Source: Dyadobacter sandarakinus
GTDB lineage: Bacteria; Bacteroidota; Bacteroidia; Cytophagales; Spirosomataceae
Assembly (NCBI RefSeq): GCF_016894445.1
Contig: NZ_CP056775.1
Span: forward strand, 994,001 to 1,058,000
DNA length: 64,000 nucleotides
Direction of reading: 5' to 3'
Positions 29,859-38,071 of this stretch are shown piece by piece (positions within the stretch are counted from its first letter, which is position 1; the number at the start of each line of letters is the position of its first letter). The position numbers were made by a program, and so were the translations under genes. Below the pieces are notes generated by a model. That model was not told the DNA's origin and ran no database searches. It worked only from the letters and a program-made list of their open reading frames with translations.

Positions 29859-30140
29859 ATGGAATACAAACATTTGTCAGAACTGATCAATGATGAACCG
29901 GCCTGTAAAGCTATTTTTCAGCTAGTAACGGCCGGATGCGGTCCCACTGAGTTTGGCCATGTGGAAGACTCCGAGCTTGGTTATATCACCTTATGGGAGA
30001 AATATGGAAGCGGGACAACAAGGCATATTCACATCGTAACTGATGGCAGTATCGAACATTACTATGGCGATGAGCTCGAGCCAGTAGGGAACGTCTTCAC
30101 GCTTGTTGATCAAATACGGGCATTAGGGTATTCAGCATAA
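29859..30140 (+). CDS. Hypothetical protein, 93 residues
   Basis: It begins MEYKHLSELINDEPACK at the ATG 29859; a TTG at 29823 would add 12 residues. No signal peptide. The sequence has the composition of a folded cytoplasmic protein (GHVEDSELGYITLWEKYG, HIHIVTDGSIEHYYGDE). I do not recognise the family. It is 45 bp downstream of the nuclease on the same strand. Confidence 0.6.
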   Translation: MEYKHLSELINDEPACKAIFQLVTAGCGPTEFGHVEDSELGYITLWEKYGSGTTRHIHIVTDGSIEHYYGDELEPVGNVFTLVDQIRALGYSA

Positions 30141-31015
30141 CACTTAGTAAAATGTACATATAGTACAAGACAATAGGCTGGTGGCGGGCTTGGCCAAATT
30201 CGTCGAGTAGTTTAAAGAATAAGTACTTTCTCACTTGTTCTAGAGTAGCATATGCCAAAGAGTTGTGGTTGACACTTAGAATATAATCAAATATTTAGCC
30301 TCAAGCATGTCGTCCCGGCATGTTCTGTTCAGTCTTGTTGTACCCATTTTGAATTAGCCTTCTAGCTAAGTAAATTCTTGTTCAATCTGCTTTTCTTCGT
30401 ACCAATTGGCTGGTATCTTTCAGATGAACTTCGAGCCATTGTAAATTCTTATCACTTTATCAAAAAATGGCATCCCCGAACAACTCTGCATTCTGAAAAG
30501 TTTGTATTACCTTACCTGCAGAGATGGATAGTTCGCGTACAATGTAAATGCTCCTCTGCCAACGTCGTCCATGATTATTAATGTTTTCACATATCTACCA
30601 AAGCTCACAGCATTTCTCACAAAATCAATGATTCGGCTCTCAATTACAACTTTTCCTCACTAAGGTCTGAATTTGAAATTCAGAATACCACTCTTTCCCT
30701 AATACCCTAAGTTGAGCTTCCTACTTAGATTAATTTGATGCACTCAGTGCACTTTTAAGTTCACGGGTGTAGGAGTGTTATAAGTGTCAGTAGCCATGTG
30801 GGTGTTCTTTGACTATACTACGTTGGATTAAGGTCATATTTTAAGCCAATTATACCACTAGGTAATTTTAAATTAGTAAGTGCAACTCAAAATAGTTGTT
30901 ATTAAAAATACTTAATTATGTAATTAATAATTTTTGGGTAAGATACTACTTAGGCTCGATAGCTCAAGTTCTTACCTCATAGTATGACTGTCATTTTCAA
31001 TTTAAGCTTTGATTT
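30141..31015. other. Intergenic region, 875 bp, holding an IS3 relic
   Basis: Apart from the ancient IS3 orfB relic at 30300-30655, the region is AT-rich and without an open frame. The last 150 bp before the lipoprotein gene at 31016 are strongly AT-rich and may hold its promoter. Confidence 0.5.
30300..30655 (-). pseudogene. Ancient remnant of an IS3-type orfB transposase
   Basis: Read on the minus strand the sequence still aligns with the intact IS3 transposase at 33522-34280. RIIDFVRNAVSFGRY matches SMDFVSDALSSGRR, LIIMDDVGRGA matches LVLMDDASREA, and WYEEKQIEQEF matches WCEEKQIEQKF. GTTRLNRTCR matches GYNERLNRTYR. Stops and frame changes interrupt it throughout, so it is a long-dead copy. 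Confidence 0.75.
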
Positions 31016-31546
31016 ATGAAAAGAGTACAATTCAAAGAATACGCAAAATATTCAAAGACATTGCTGGTCCAATACTATATCTTATCCTTATTTACTATAT
31101 TCGGATCATGCAAGCCGGAGGAACCATATGTGATTACTTGTTTAAACGGACCTGTAAAGGTAGAATATCCGAGATTTACTAATCTCACACTCCAGAATGT
31201 TGGCGATCTCACAGGGCAGCCAACTAATTTAAGAAATTTAACTTTGATCATCCAAACCAATGCTGACTATGAATATTATCTTAAATCGGGGATTCCTCTC
31301 CCAAATATTGACTTCAAAAGAAAAACAATGTTAATAGTTAGAACCGATGAGCGTATTAACTTTCAGTTAGGTCCTGAAAATTCAAATATCTCAATCGATT
31401 GTGACAAAAACGAAATAATACGGCGAATGGATGCCCTCTCTGATGAGCCAAATGTTCCTGAATACTTTTCCCATATCTTCGTTATAGTAATTCCTAAAAT
31501 TACCAAAGACAAAAAATTTTATTTTCAAAGAAATATACTTAAATAG
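31016..31546 (+). CDS. Hypothetical lipoprotein
   Basis: 176 residues. A hydrophobic N-terminus ends at IFGSCKPEE, a plausible lipobox with Cys32. The mature part is beta-rich (VKVEYPRFTNLTLQNVGDL, MLIVRTDERINFQL). The family is not recognised. The next small gene starts 3 bp after its stop, so the two were probably one operon. Codon use is AT-rich, like the surrounding accessory zone. Confidence 0.6.
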   Translation: MKRVQFKEYAKYSKTLLVQYYILSLFTIFGSCKPEEPYVITCLNGPVKVEYPRFTNLTLQNVGDLTGQPTNLRNLTLIIQTNADYEYYLKSGIPLPNIDFKRKTMLIVRTDERINFQLGPENSNISIDCDKNEIIRRMDALSDEPNVPEYFSHIFVIVIPKITKDKKFYFQRNILK

Positions 31547-31549
31547 ATT

Positions 31550-31678
31550 ATGGAAAAAATTATAGTACTAGTATTGTTAATAATTTATTTCTCAGTAAAT
31601 GAATCACTTGCACAAGAGTACTATAACTACAATGGCGGCAAAAAAAACTATATGGATTTTCTAAATAGAAGCTGCTAA
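31550..31678 (+). CDS. Truncated secreted peptide, 42 residues
   Basis: The frame reads MEKIIVLVLLIIYFSVNESLAQ, a full signal peptide, then EYYNYNGGKKNYMDFLNRSC and a stop. It is too short for a normal secreted protein, so it is probably the 5' end of a larger gene whose body is lost. The toxin-tail relic 100 bp downstream could be part of the same ancestral gene, but the frames do not connect. Confidence 0.5.
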   Translation: MEKIIVLVLLIIYFSVNESLAQEYYNYNGGKKNYMDFLNRSC

Positions 31679-31774
31679 TTGCATTTAACAAAAGGAAAGA
31701 GGATAGCAAGACTCGAATTATTTTAGAGTAGTTAATATTGAATCTAAAAAGATTTAAACAGTTTTAGTAATTCA

Positions 31775-32014
31775 ATGTTAAATGGAGAGATTTCTACCTC
31801 AGTAGGTATGTATAGGATTTCTGGGATCACAGCATTAGTTTATGCTGGTACAGTAGTTGGAGGTCCAGCAGGGGCACTTGCCGGTAAAGCGGTGGGATTA
31901 GGCTTTACCGCAGGAGAACAAGTTTATTCGGGTGTGCAATGATGGCTTGGAGAAGTGTCAAAAGGTATAGGAAAATATGTTTATGCTATTAAAAACGGCT
32001 GGGTACCTAGATAG
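31775..32014 (+). pseudogene. Remnant of an RHS/polymorphic-toxin-like C-terminal segment
   Basis: One frame reads ITALVYAGTVVGGPAGALAGK, then GFTAGEQVYSGVQ, an in-frame TGA (31940-31942), then WLGEVSKGIGKYVYAIKNGWVPR and TAG. The Gly/Ala-rich segment followed by a short amphipathic tail ending in NGW.P is typical of the end of RHS-type secreted proteins in Bacteroidota. The 5' part is missing. It ends 4 bp before the start of the membrane protein gene at 32019, the usual position of an immunity gene. Confidence 0.55.
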
Positions 32015-32018
32015 TCTG

Positions 32019-32516
32019 ATGATTTTAAAACAAAGTTTTCGCAATCACATTTCTAATGCTTTATATATGATTGTAACGATGTTAATATTTATGACGTGGG
32101 TATTGTATCATTATGAGTTTTCCTACCTACAATTGCAAGGTATTGCAATTGTTTTTTTTCTTTTTTGCTCTCCTGCAGTATACTTGCATATTGAGTATTT
32201 CTTCTACAATATGGGTCAGGAATTTGAAATAAACAATCTTGGTATTACTAGAAAAGAAAAAGGACATACTCAAAAATTTAAATATAATGAAATACAAGAG
32301 GCTGTCATTTACTTATCAGCTAGCAAGTACCAAGGAAGCAAATTCCAGCTGTTACCTATGGAGAGTTACCATTATATTCAACTTTCCATGAATAATGGCG
32401 AAAAAGTAATCTTAACCAGTTTGTTAAATGCAGACTTAGAAAGAGTCCTAACGGGAAATATTAAGGTTCCTTATAGGAAGGTGAAAAAAGTATTTTGCTC
32501 GATTGATCCAATTTGA
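32019..32516 (+). CDS. Two-helix membrane protein with PH-like domain, possible immunity protein
   Basis: 165 residues from the ATG at 32019. Two membrane segments lie near residues 15-34 and 43-62 (YMIVTMLIFMTWVLYH, GIAIVFFLFCSPAVYL). A cytoplasmic beta-rich domain follows (LGITRKEKGHTQKFKYNEIQEA, HYIQLSMNNGEKVILTSLL), resembling bacterial PH-type folds. The position right after a toxin-tail relic suggests immunity; this is inference. The family is not recognised with certainty. Confidence 0.6.
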   Translation: MILKQSFRNHISNALYMIVTMLIFMTWVLYHYEFSYLQLQGIAIVFFLFCSPAVYLHIEYFFYNMGQEFEINNLGITRKEKGHTQKFKYNEIQEAVIYLSASKYQGSKFQLLPMESYHYIQLSMNNGEKVILTSLLNADLERVLTGNIKVPYRKVKKVFCSIDPI

Positions 32517-32623
32517 AACGGATGCTCATATGCTATTGGATTCCTTTGACACTTACCCTGTTTTAATGTATCCAATTGGGTAGTGGACGTTGCAAAAGCG
32601 CATCTTTTTGTACGCGCACCATT

Positions 32624-32836
32624 TTAGTGGAGTGGCCTTGACCGCAAGTGTGCCTTGTTAGGGGTATCATAGCCCAGCGAAGCATGTGGACGGATCGCAT
32701 TATAATCATGAATTGCTTTTTCTATTGCGGCTTGTGCTGCTGAAAAAGAAGGCTTTTTGATCCCAAAGTCTTCCTTTAAGGTTCGGAACACGCGCTCGGC
32801 CATCGCGTTTTCATTCGGGTTGCCAATTTGGGCCAT
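32624..32836 (-). pseudogene. IS3-family transposase fragment, C-terminal 70 residues
   Basis: The frame reads AQIGNPNENAMAERVFRTLK, then IHDYNAIRPHASLGYDTPN, the end of an IS3-family integrase core including the last catalytic Glu region. Upstream sequence on this strand is not transposase, so only the end survives. The sequence differs from the IS3 copy at 33481-34667, so it derives from another element. Confidence 0.8.
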
Positions 32837-32929
32837 GCGGATGGTGAAATAAATACGAAGAATAACAGGTATAAAAATTTCATAAACAATATTTATTGGT
32901 ATGACTAGTTATATTTTATTGCCACGGTC

Positions 32930-33334
32930 TTAATTAGGCAAATTCCAAATATTATTATAGGAGATAAAACAACTAATTAATGCACCACAAATTATTAAAT
33001 AAAAAAACTGTTTATATCTTTCTTTAAAGAAAAAAAGGTCGTCCTTTTCTTCAATATACTTTATTACAGTATTTAGGTTCCATGTAAATTTATTTATGAT
33101 AATAAAATAGATAAAAAGGACTAATGCAGCAAATGGTAGAGTAGCTGGAACTATAATATGTTTCCTGTATATATATCTACCAACTAAACCAAGTACTGCC
33201 CCTGTCCATACTATAAATAAAGTTGCCACCTTTACCTTGGATATTAATAGTAAAGTGGAATCCGAATAGGGCTTGTTACCATTACTATCGTGTAAGTATA
33301 TAGCAGTTAGTAGTTCATTAATAAATGTTGTCAT
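32930..33334 (-). CDS. Three-helix membrane protein, possible immunity protein
   Basis: 134 residues with three predicted membrane helices (VATLFIVWTGAVLGLVGRYIY, PFAALVLFIYFIIINKF, FYLIICGALISCFISY). Its ATG overlaps the stop codon of the truncated reading frame upstream (ATGA at 33331-33334), showing translational coupling with that gene before it was split by IS3. This is the same arrangement as the 31775/32019 pair. The family is not recognised. Confidence 0.6.
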   Translation of the reverse strand: MTTFINELLTAIYLHDSNGNKPYSDSTLLLISKVKVATLFIVWTGAVLGLVGRYIYRKHIIVPATLPFAALVLFIYFIIINKFTWNLNTVIKYIEEKDDLFFFKERYKQFFYLIICGALISCFISYNNIWNLPN

Positions 33335-33480
33335 CTGACCTTAATACTGTTTATCGATTGAACTTGAGTAGACTTATATTGATTAAAATTATATTTGTCA
33401 ATAGAATTGTCCATTGCCTTGTACATAGAATCTTTTACTCCTGAAACTGTAAGTGCTGCATCAGTAGGCTTCCCATTTTT
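33331..33480 (-). pseudogene. 3' fragment of a gene split by the IS3 element
   Basis: The minus-strand frame reads KNGKPTDAALTVSGVKDS, then MYKAMDNSIDKYNFNQYKST, and ends with TGA overlapping the start of the membrane protein gene. On the far side of the IS (34674 upward) the same frame continues upstream as LSFKINQVVIKAYVSFP. Taking out the element and one ATTTTT copy rejoins them. A stop lies further upstream near 34750, so the gene was already damaged or is frameshifted there. The function is unknown. Confidence 0.6.
33475..33480. repeat. IS3 target-site duplication, left copy
   Basis: ATTTTT, repeated at 34668-34673 directly outside the putative IS ends. Rejoining the flanks at one copy restores an open frame and a GCTTCCC..GGGAAGC palindrome at the target. 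Confidence 0.5.
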
Positions 33481-33521
33481 AGAGGAGCTGTGATTTAGAC
33501 TTGGCTGTTTATTTCAATAGT

Positions 33522-34364
33522 TCATTCTTCTTTTTTCGTGGCACTTTCTTTCAACAGTGTGTGCTTCTGATTCGGGGTTAGTCCCTTCATTGACCTGTGC
33601 GGGTGCTTGCTATTGTAATTGTCAAGCCATTTGTCAGACAAAATGCGCAGCTGCTCCAGAGAATCAAAGAAGTATGCATCCAGAACATCTTCCCGGTAAG
33701 TTCTGTTTAATCTTTCGTTGTAGCCATTTTGCATTGGTTTCCCCGGCTGAATAAATTTTTGCTCAATTTGCTTTTCTTCGCACCATTTAGCCAGTTTCTT
33801 GCTGATAAACTCAGGACCATTGTCAGTTCTTATTGATAATGGCAACCCTCGTGCGCATTCCAACTGCTGCAATACTTGAATGGCTTTACCGGCACAAAGG
33901 GAGTAGCCCGCATGTGCTGCAAGTGCTTCTCTACTAGCATCATCCATGAGAACTAATGTTCGCACACGTCTGCCGGAACTAAGAGCATCACTGACAAAAT
34001 CCATACTCCAGGTTTCGTTCAACGTTTTAGCCTCGATTAAGGACTGCTTTGGCCTTTTCAGAATTCATCTTTTTCGCTTACGTCTTAATTTGAGATCCAT
34101 ACTTCGATAGATTCGAAGCACCCGTTTGCGATTCCACGGTAGGCCTTTGTTCCTTAAATTGCCGTAATACCAATCAAAACCTCTTGTCGGATGTTCTTCT
34201 GCCAACTCATTAAGCATGTCTATAACAGGCAGATCGTTCTTGACAGTTTTGTAATAGAAGACCCCGGTACTTAAATGCAAAACTCTGCACGCCCGCTCAA
34301 TACTAAATCCAGCTTCCTGAGAAATATCGGAAGCTATTAGCCGCTTCTGAGCAGGCTTTAAAGC
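33522..34364 (-). pseudogene. IS3 orfB transposase with in-frame TGA
   Basis: DDE integrase core. From the frameshift site the frame reads ALKPAQKRLIASDISQEAG, then RIYRSMDLKLRRKRKR, TGA at 34065-34067, and ILKRPKQSLIEAKTLNETWS in the same frame. It continues SMDFVSDAL, LVLMDDASRE, RTDNGPEFISKKLAKW and NERLNRTYREDVLDAYFF. D, D and E are all present. One CGA-to-TGA change would explain the stop. Translation is expected only as an orfAB fusion through -1 frameshifting. Confidence 0.85.
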
Positions 34365-34624
34365 TTTTTTTCGATAATCTCTTTTGCGTGTCTGTGATCA
34401 AGAGCCAATTCTGCATACATGTGTTTAAGACGGCGATTCTCCTCTTTGAAAGCCTTCAATTCCGCTAATTCCGAAGTTCCCATACCGCTGTATTTCTTGC
34501 GCCAATTGTACAGTGTAGCTTTGGAGACGCCATTTTCCCGAGCGACGTCATTTGCCTGTTTGCCAGAATCCAGGTCTTTGACGATTTTGACAATTTGAGT
34601 TTCTGTGAATGTTTTTCCCTTCAT
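34358..34624 (-). CDS. IS3 orfA (helix-turn-helix protein)
   Basis: 88 residues. The HTH of the Tn3/IS3 type is GKQANDVARENGVSKATLYNWRKK, followed by a leucine-zipper-like coiled coil (LAELKAFKEENRRLKHMYAEL). It ends EIIEKKL at a canonical slippery heptamer A AAA AAG (34364-34370). A -1 shift there enters the orfB frame (GCT TTA AAG CCT), which I checked base by base. Confidence 0.88.
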   Translation of the reverse strand: MKGKTFTETQIVKIVKDLDSGKQANDVARENGVSKATLYNWRKKYSGMGTSELAELKAFKEENRRLKHMYAELALDHRHAKEIIEKKL

Positions 34625-34667
34625 AGCAGATTAAAATTAGAAAATCTGTCTAATTCATCACCACTCT

Positions 34668-34673
34668 ATTTTT
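34668..34673. repeat. IS3 target-site duplication, right copy
   Basis: ATTTTT, matching 33475-33480. Six bases is slightly longer than the 3-5 bp usual for this family, so part of the match may be chance in AT-rich DNA. Confidence 0.5.
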
Positions 34674-35037
34674 AGGGAAGCTTACATAAGCTTTAATCAC
34701 AACTTGATTTATCTTAAAACTCAGTTTTTCAAAAGTCACGGATTACTCCTTCTTCAACACCTTTTAAAGTGCATTGTTGTAATCAGGTTTCAAAGCGGAG
34801 AAAAGATAAACTTGACTGGGAAAATCTATCCAGCGTCTTGAAAGTATTAGCTCCAATTGTTAGGTGTAACAGTAACTGGGCCGGATAAATTAAACTAATG
34901 TTTATCACCATGACTTAACATAATCTTAATTATACAACAGCGTGTATTACACTGAAATAGCCTTACAATAACACTGCATTTATCAAGATAAATGGGTTAA
35001 TTGTTACCAAGAAGACTATTGAGTCAGCAATTAAAGA
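34674..35037. other. Region with gene debris, 364 bp
   Basis: The minus strand from about 34750 to 34674 is the 5' side of the gene split by IS3 (KLSFKINQVVIKAYVSFP). Further up there are short frames separated by stops (GVEEGVIRDF; SALKPDYNNAL) that look like an eroded coding region. The last 150 bp before 35037 show nothing. Confidence 0.45.
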
Positions 35038-35855
35038 TCAGAAAGCAAAACCAACCCCGGCTTTTGCATTTAACTCGCCGTATCTGACCTTAATTACGCT
35101 TTGATAAAAACCTGTCGCAGACATGCTCAGGGCTGAATCAAAGTATAGTTTGTTAAACAAGCGCTGCTGGTATCCCGCTGTTAACCCTGCTATGGGTTCC
35201 CGCAGCAATTTATTTCTCCTGTGATTAAAGTATTCATAGGTCCATCGGTATCCAAGATGCGGCCCTGCATACAGTCCGGAAAGGTTGTCCGATGCTTTTC
35301 CTTTTCTTATCTGACTTTTTTGAAGGTAGTAAAACCGGAGTTGGCCATCAAATTCGGTTAAACCAATGATTCCGTACCATCCATTTTGTATGGCAGCCAG
35401 CGATCTTCTATATAAAACCGACACATAACTTCCGGCTAAGTTGTTGGCACTTTGCTGACGACAATCCTTTTTCTCATATTTGGATACCACCGGCTGCCGC
35501 CACTTACAAATAAATTCTCACCGCTTAATTGCCGGAATACATTTTCCATATAAATACCATCACCCTCCCGCGCTGCCAGTGAATAAACAGCTGCTTCCAG
35601 TGACAAAAAAGGAAAAATCTTGTATTCAAATGCAGCAGTAAGTCCAATCCCTTTGTAAGTGGAGGCTGTATAACCCAGCTTGAACATCCGCCTGGTAGGG
35701 ATTTTTGTCATAAATACGTTTTCATACCGGTCGATAAAACGCTGATCTTCAATGCTGCTCGCATCTTCTGAGAATGTAACTGACGTGGTATCCTGGGCAC
35801 AAGTCAGCAGCGCCAGCGATAAGAGAACCGGAATTAAAAGGAAGGCCTTTAACAT
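35038..35855 (-). pseudogene. Outer-membrane-type protein with a 1-bp frameshift
   Basis: N-terminal frame 35855-35436: signal peptide MLKAFLLIPVLLSLALLTCAQ, then FSEDASSIEDQRFIDRYENV, FMTKIPTRRMFKLGYTAS and RWYPNMRKRIVVSK. C-terminal frame, to 35038: SANNLAGSYVSVLYRRSLAA, GKASDNLSGLYAGPHLGYRW and an end in GELNAKAGVGFAF. One missing base near 35450 (an A in agcaaagtgcc) joins them. It is a paralogue of the protein at 36307-37602, which keeps RRRIKNGKGANNFSGNYMAL at the same point. The family is probably a beta-barrel of narrow distribution; the function is unknown. Confidence 0.75.
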
Positions 35856-36021
35856 TCAGTGAATTGAACTGTTTACAGGTTATGGTTGCACATTTTGTTA
35901 AACAAAGAGGAATGATCGAAGGAAAATGGTTGTATGTAACCCACAATTTGTTTGAAAATATTTATGGGTTCTGTACAACCGTTTTTGCTTTTCAATGCCT
36001 CTTTGACATGACAGATCTAAA

Positions 36022-36306
36022 ATGTACTTTATGACCATAAAGTCGAAGTTGATTTCAGGATGCCATTTACAGGACCGGCTTGCACGACGGCAGCTGTATG
36101 ACCGGTACAAAAATCCGATCAATACGTTGGTTTACCGGATCACGGGCGCCTTTGACAATGCCAGCAACGTGCTGCACGACGTATTTTCAGATGTATTCCG
36201 GCATCAGGATCAGTTCAGGGCAGAAGCATTCATGGCTGTCTGGATTAAAAGACTGGAACTTTGGTCTGTGAAGGAAAAGATTACAAGCTTTTCAGACTCA
36301 CTTTTC
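36022..36306 (+). pseudogene. Truncated ECF sigma factor, region 2 only, fused in frame to the next gene
   Basis: The frame reads GCHLQDRLARRQLYDRYKN, LVYRITGAFDNASNVLHDVF, SDVFRHQDQFRAEAFMAVWI, then K. This is the sigma region 2 of an ECF sigma factor of the Bacteroidota type (R.LYDRY ... L.D.F..VF). Region 4 is absent. The frame runs without a stop into the signal peptide of the next gene (MGKHILVFCLLLS at 36307). I read this as a decayed sigma gene whose 3' end was replaced by the outer-membrane gene, not as a functional fusion. Confidence 0.65.
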
Positions 36307-37602
36307 ATGGGCAAACACATCTTGGTTTTCTGTCTTCTGCTTAGTATATCTCCTGCGTATAGTCAGGATAGTTCAGAGGTGAAATTTAGTGAAGAGCCTG
36401 ACATACTGACCCGTCAACGCTTCATTGACCGGTATGAAAATGTGTTTATGACCAATGTCCCTACCCGGCATATGTTGAAGCTGGGCTTGTCGCAGTACTA
36501 CCAGGCGATCCCGTATGCATTGAGTGATGATAAAACGTTAAACAACTTATCGCTTCACCTGGGGTATGAGATCAAATTCCTTCCGGCGTTTTCACTGGCA
36601 TTATCAAGCCATTTCCCACTTTATAGTGTTAAAACACCAGTAAAAGAATCTTTGCAGAGTACAGTGCTGGATGCGCAGCTCCGCTGGTTTGTAAATATGC
36701 GTCGCCGGATTAAGAATGGGAAAGGCGCCAATAATTTCAGTGGCAATTACATGGCCCTATTCTGGAACATGCCGGGGACATACGACGATGACCCTAAAGC
36801 AGGCCTGAAATTTGGTTTTCAAAGGCGGTTTTTAAACCACGGCTTCATGGATTTTTCGTTTGCTGTATTTAAATCCGTGTTCGACTATTCATATGGTTTT
36901 GGTGTAGTCGGCCTGCAATTTTCTACTCAGGCAAGCTTTGGTCTGGCCATTGGGGATTGGAAAAAGTCTCCCACTGCGCCATTTTGTGACATTCTGCTAT
37001 GCGACGAGTTCCAAAACCAGCAGTGGAAAATCAGACTTCCCGAGCTCACCGTGGGTTATTACCTGAACAGAATTCGTACCGGAATAGCCTTTGAGCGTAA
37101 GATCAGGACGACGCCATGGACTATCAACGTGCAGTTGGATGCAGCCATGAACAATGGCTTCAATAGTCTTAGATATGATCATCAGGTGCTGACCGTATTG
37201 AATGATAATAGTAATCAACCCATTATCCTGATATTTCCTTATCTCAATGTATATTCCCGAGAGAAGATTCTTATCTTTTCGGCTCAGCCAAGGTATTATT
37301 TCTTGCAAAAACATCAGCAGCTCAGAGGGAAGGGTGGCAACGGACTATCCGGCTGGTATGCCGGGCTGCATACGGAGTACAACTACTACAAAGGCAAACA
37401 TAGTAGCGGATATATTCCTGGTGAAGACTTAAGAACTCAAACCAACATCATTCAGGCGGGTCCGCTTGTAGGTTTTCAGCTTCGCGTATTCCGCCGCGGG
37501 TACCTGGATTTAAACACTTCTTACAACTTTAAAGATCAGTTAAAAAGTAAGGAAACTGCTTTTGGGTTGAGGACAAACATTGGAGTAGGATTGGCACTCT
37601 GA
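36307..37602 (+). CDS. Outer-membrane-type protein (paralogue of 35038-35855)
   Basis: 431 residues from the ATG at 36307, chosen because it opens a signal peptide MGKHILVFCLLLSISPAYSQ. The conserved start is FSEEPDILTRQRFIDRYENV, then FMTNVPTRHMLKLGLSQYY. Beta-strand-rich segments follow, including a repeat of the motif RGKGGNGLSGWYAGLHTEYN. The protein ends in RTNIGVGLAL, fitting a barrel end. The family is not recognised beyond the local paralogy. It is divergent from its paralogue with 451 bp between start codons. Confidence 0.7.
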   Translation: MGKHILVFCLLLSISPAYSQDSSEVKFSEEPDILTRQRFIDRYENVFMTNVPTRHMLKLGLSQYYQAIPYALSDDKTLNNLSLHLGYEIKFLPAFSLALSSHFPLYSVKTPVKESLQSTVLDAQLRWFVNMRRRIKNGKGANNFSGNYMALFWNMPGTYDDDPKAGLKFGFQRRFLNHGFMDFSFAVFKSVFDYSYGFGVVGLQFSTQASFGLAIGDWKKSPTAPFCDILLCDEFQNQQWKIRLPELTVGYYLNRIRTGIAFERKIRTTPWTINVQLDAAMNNGFNSLRYDHQVLTVLNDNSNQPIILIFPYLNVYSREKILIFSAQPRYYFLQKHQQLRGKGGNGLSGWYAGLHTEYNYYKGKHSSGYIPGEDLRTQTNIIQAGPLVGFQLRVFRRGYLDLNTSYNFKDQLKSKETAFGLRTNIGVGLAL

Positions 37603-37639
37603 TACTCGTTACTGCGCACAAAACTTCTTTGATTTCGTT

Positions 37640-38050
37640 ATGAGCCTTGTCCAAACGAGAAGGATAAAGAATGCTGTACTTACCATGCTAATACTGACTT
37701 TCTCAATGGTAATTCAGCAAAGACAAAGCACTCGCAAAGAAGCGGCTTCTGCTGACTACGAAGCGGCAAGATTGAAAGACAATCAGATTTTGATTAACAG
37801 ATATATTGATCAACTATATAGCCAGTACAACGGCGGAAACTACGATGAGGCGCAAAGCACTTTTCTGGCCCTGAAACAAACCTGGCAATACCAGGATGTA
37901 ATTGTAAAGTCTTTGCCGGTGGAAGATTATTACCCATCGGACAGCTTGCAGCACCTTGATTCACTTCTGGCTCTGCCCGCCAGTACTGTTAATCATTTCT
38001 TAGTAATCAAGGAAATCAGAAGGATCAATATCAGACTCGCTAACTATTAG
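37640..38050 (+). CDS. Hypothetical protein with N-terminal membrane segment
   Basis: 136 residues. The N-terminus NAVLTMLILTFSMVIQQRQS is a signal anchor. The rest is helical and rich in Gln/Tyr/Asp (INRYIDQLYSQYNGGNYDEA). It is 37 bp after the outer-membrane gene and 21 bp before the phosphoesterase, so probably one operon. The family is not recognised. Confidence 0.6.
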   Translation: MSLVQTRRIKNAVLTMLILTFSMVIQQRQSTRKEAASADYEAARLKDNQILINRYIDQLYSQYNGGNYDEAQSTFLALKQTWQYQDVIVKSLPVEDYYPSDSLQHLDSLLALPASTVNHFLVIKEIRRINIRLANY

Positions 38051-38071
38051 TTTCCGCTAAACACAAATGCT

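Larger units (their letters stand above)
33481..34667. mobile_element. IS3-family insertion sequence (about 1.19 kb)
   Basis: It contains orfA and orfB of an IS3/IS150-type element on the minus strand. The ends show an imperfect inverted repeat of about 21 bp: AGAGGAGCTGTGATTTAGAC on the left against AGAGTGGTGATGAATTAGAC (reverse complement of the right). ATTTTT flanks both sides. Exact ends could be off by a few bases because the repeats are imperfect and the target is AT-rich. Confidence 0.65.

Noticed and set aside
30378..30581. Plus-strand open frame of 67 codons
   Set aside because: It is the complement of the eroded IS3 transposase, which explains the sequence better.
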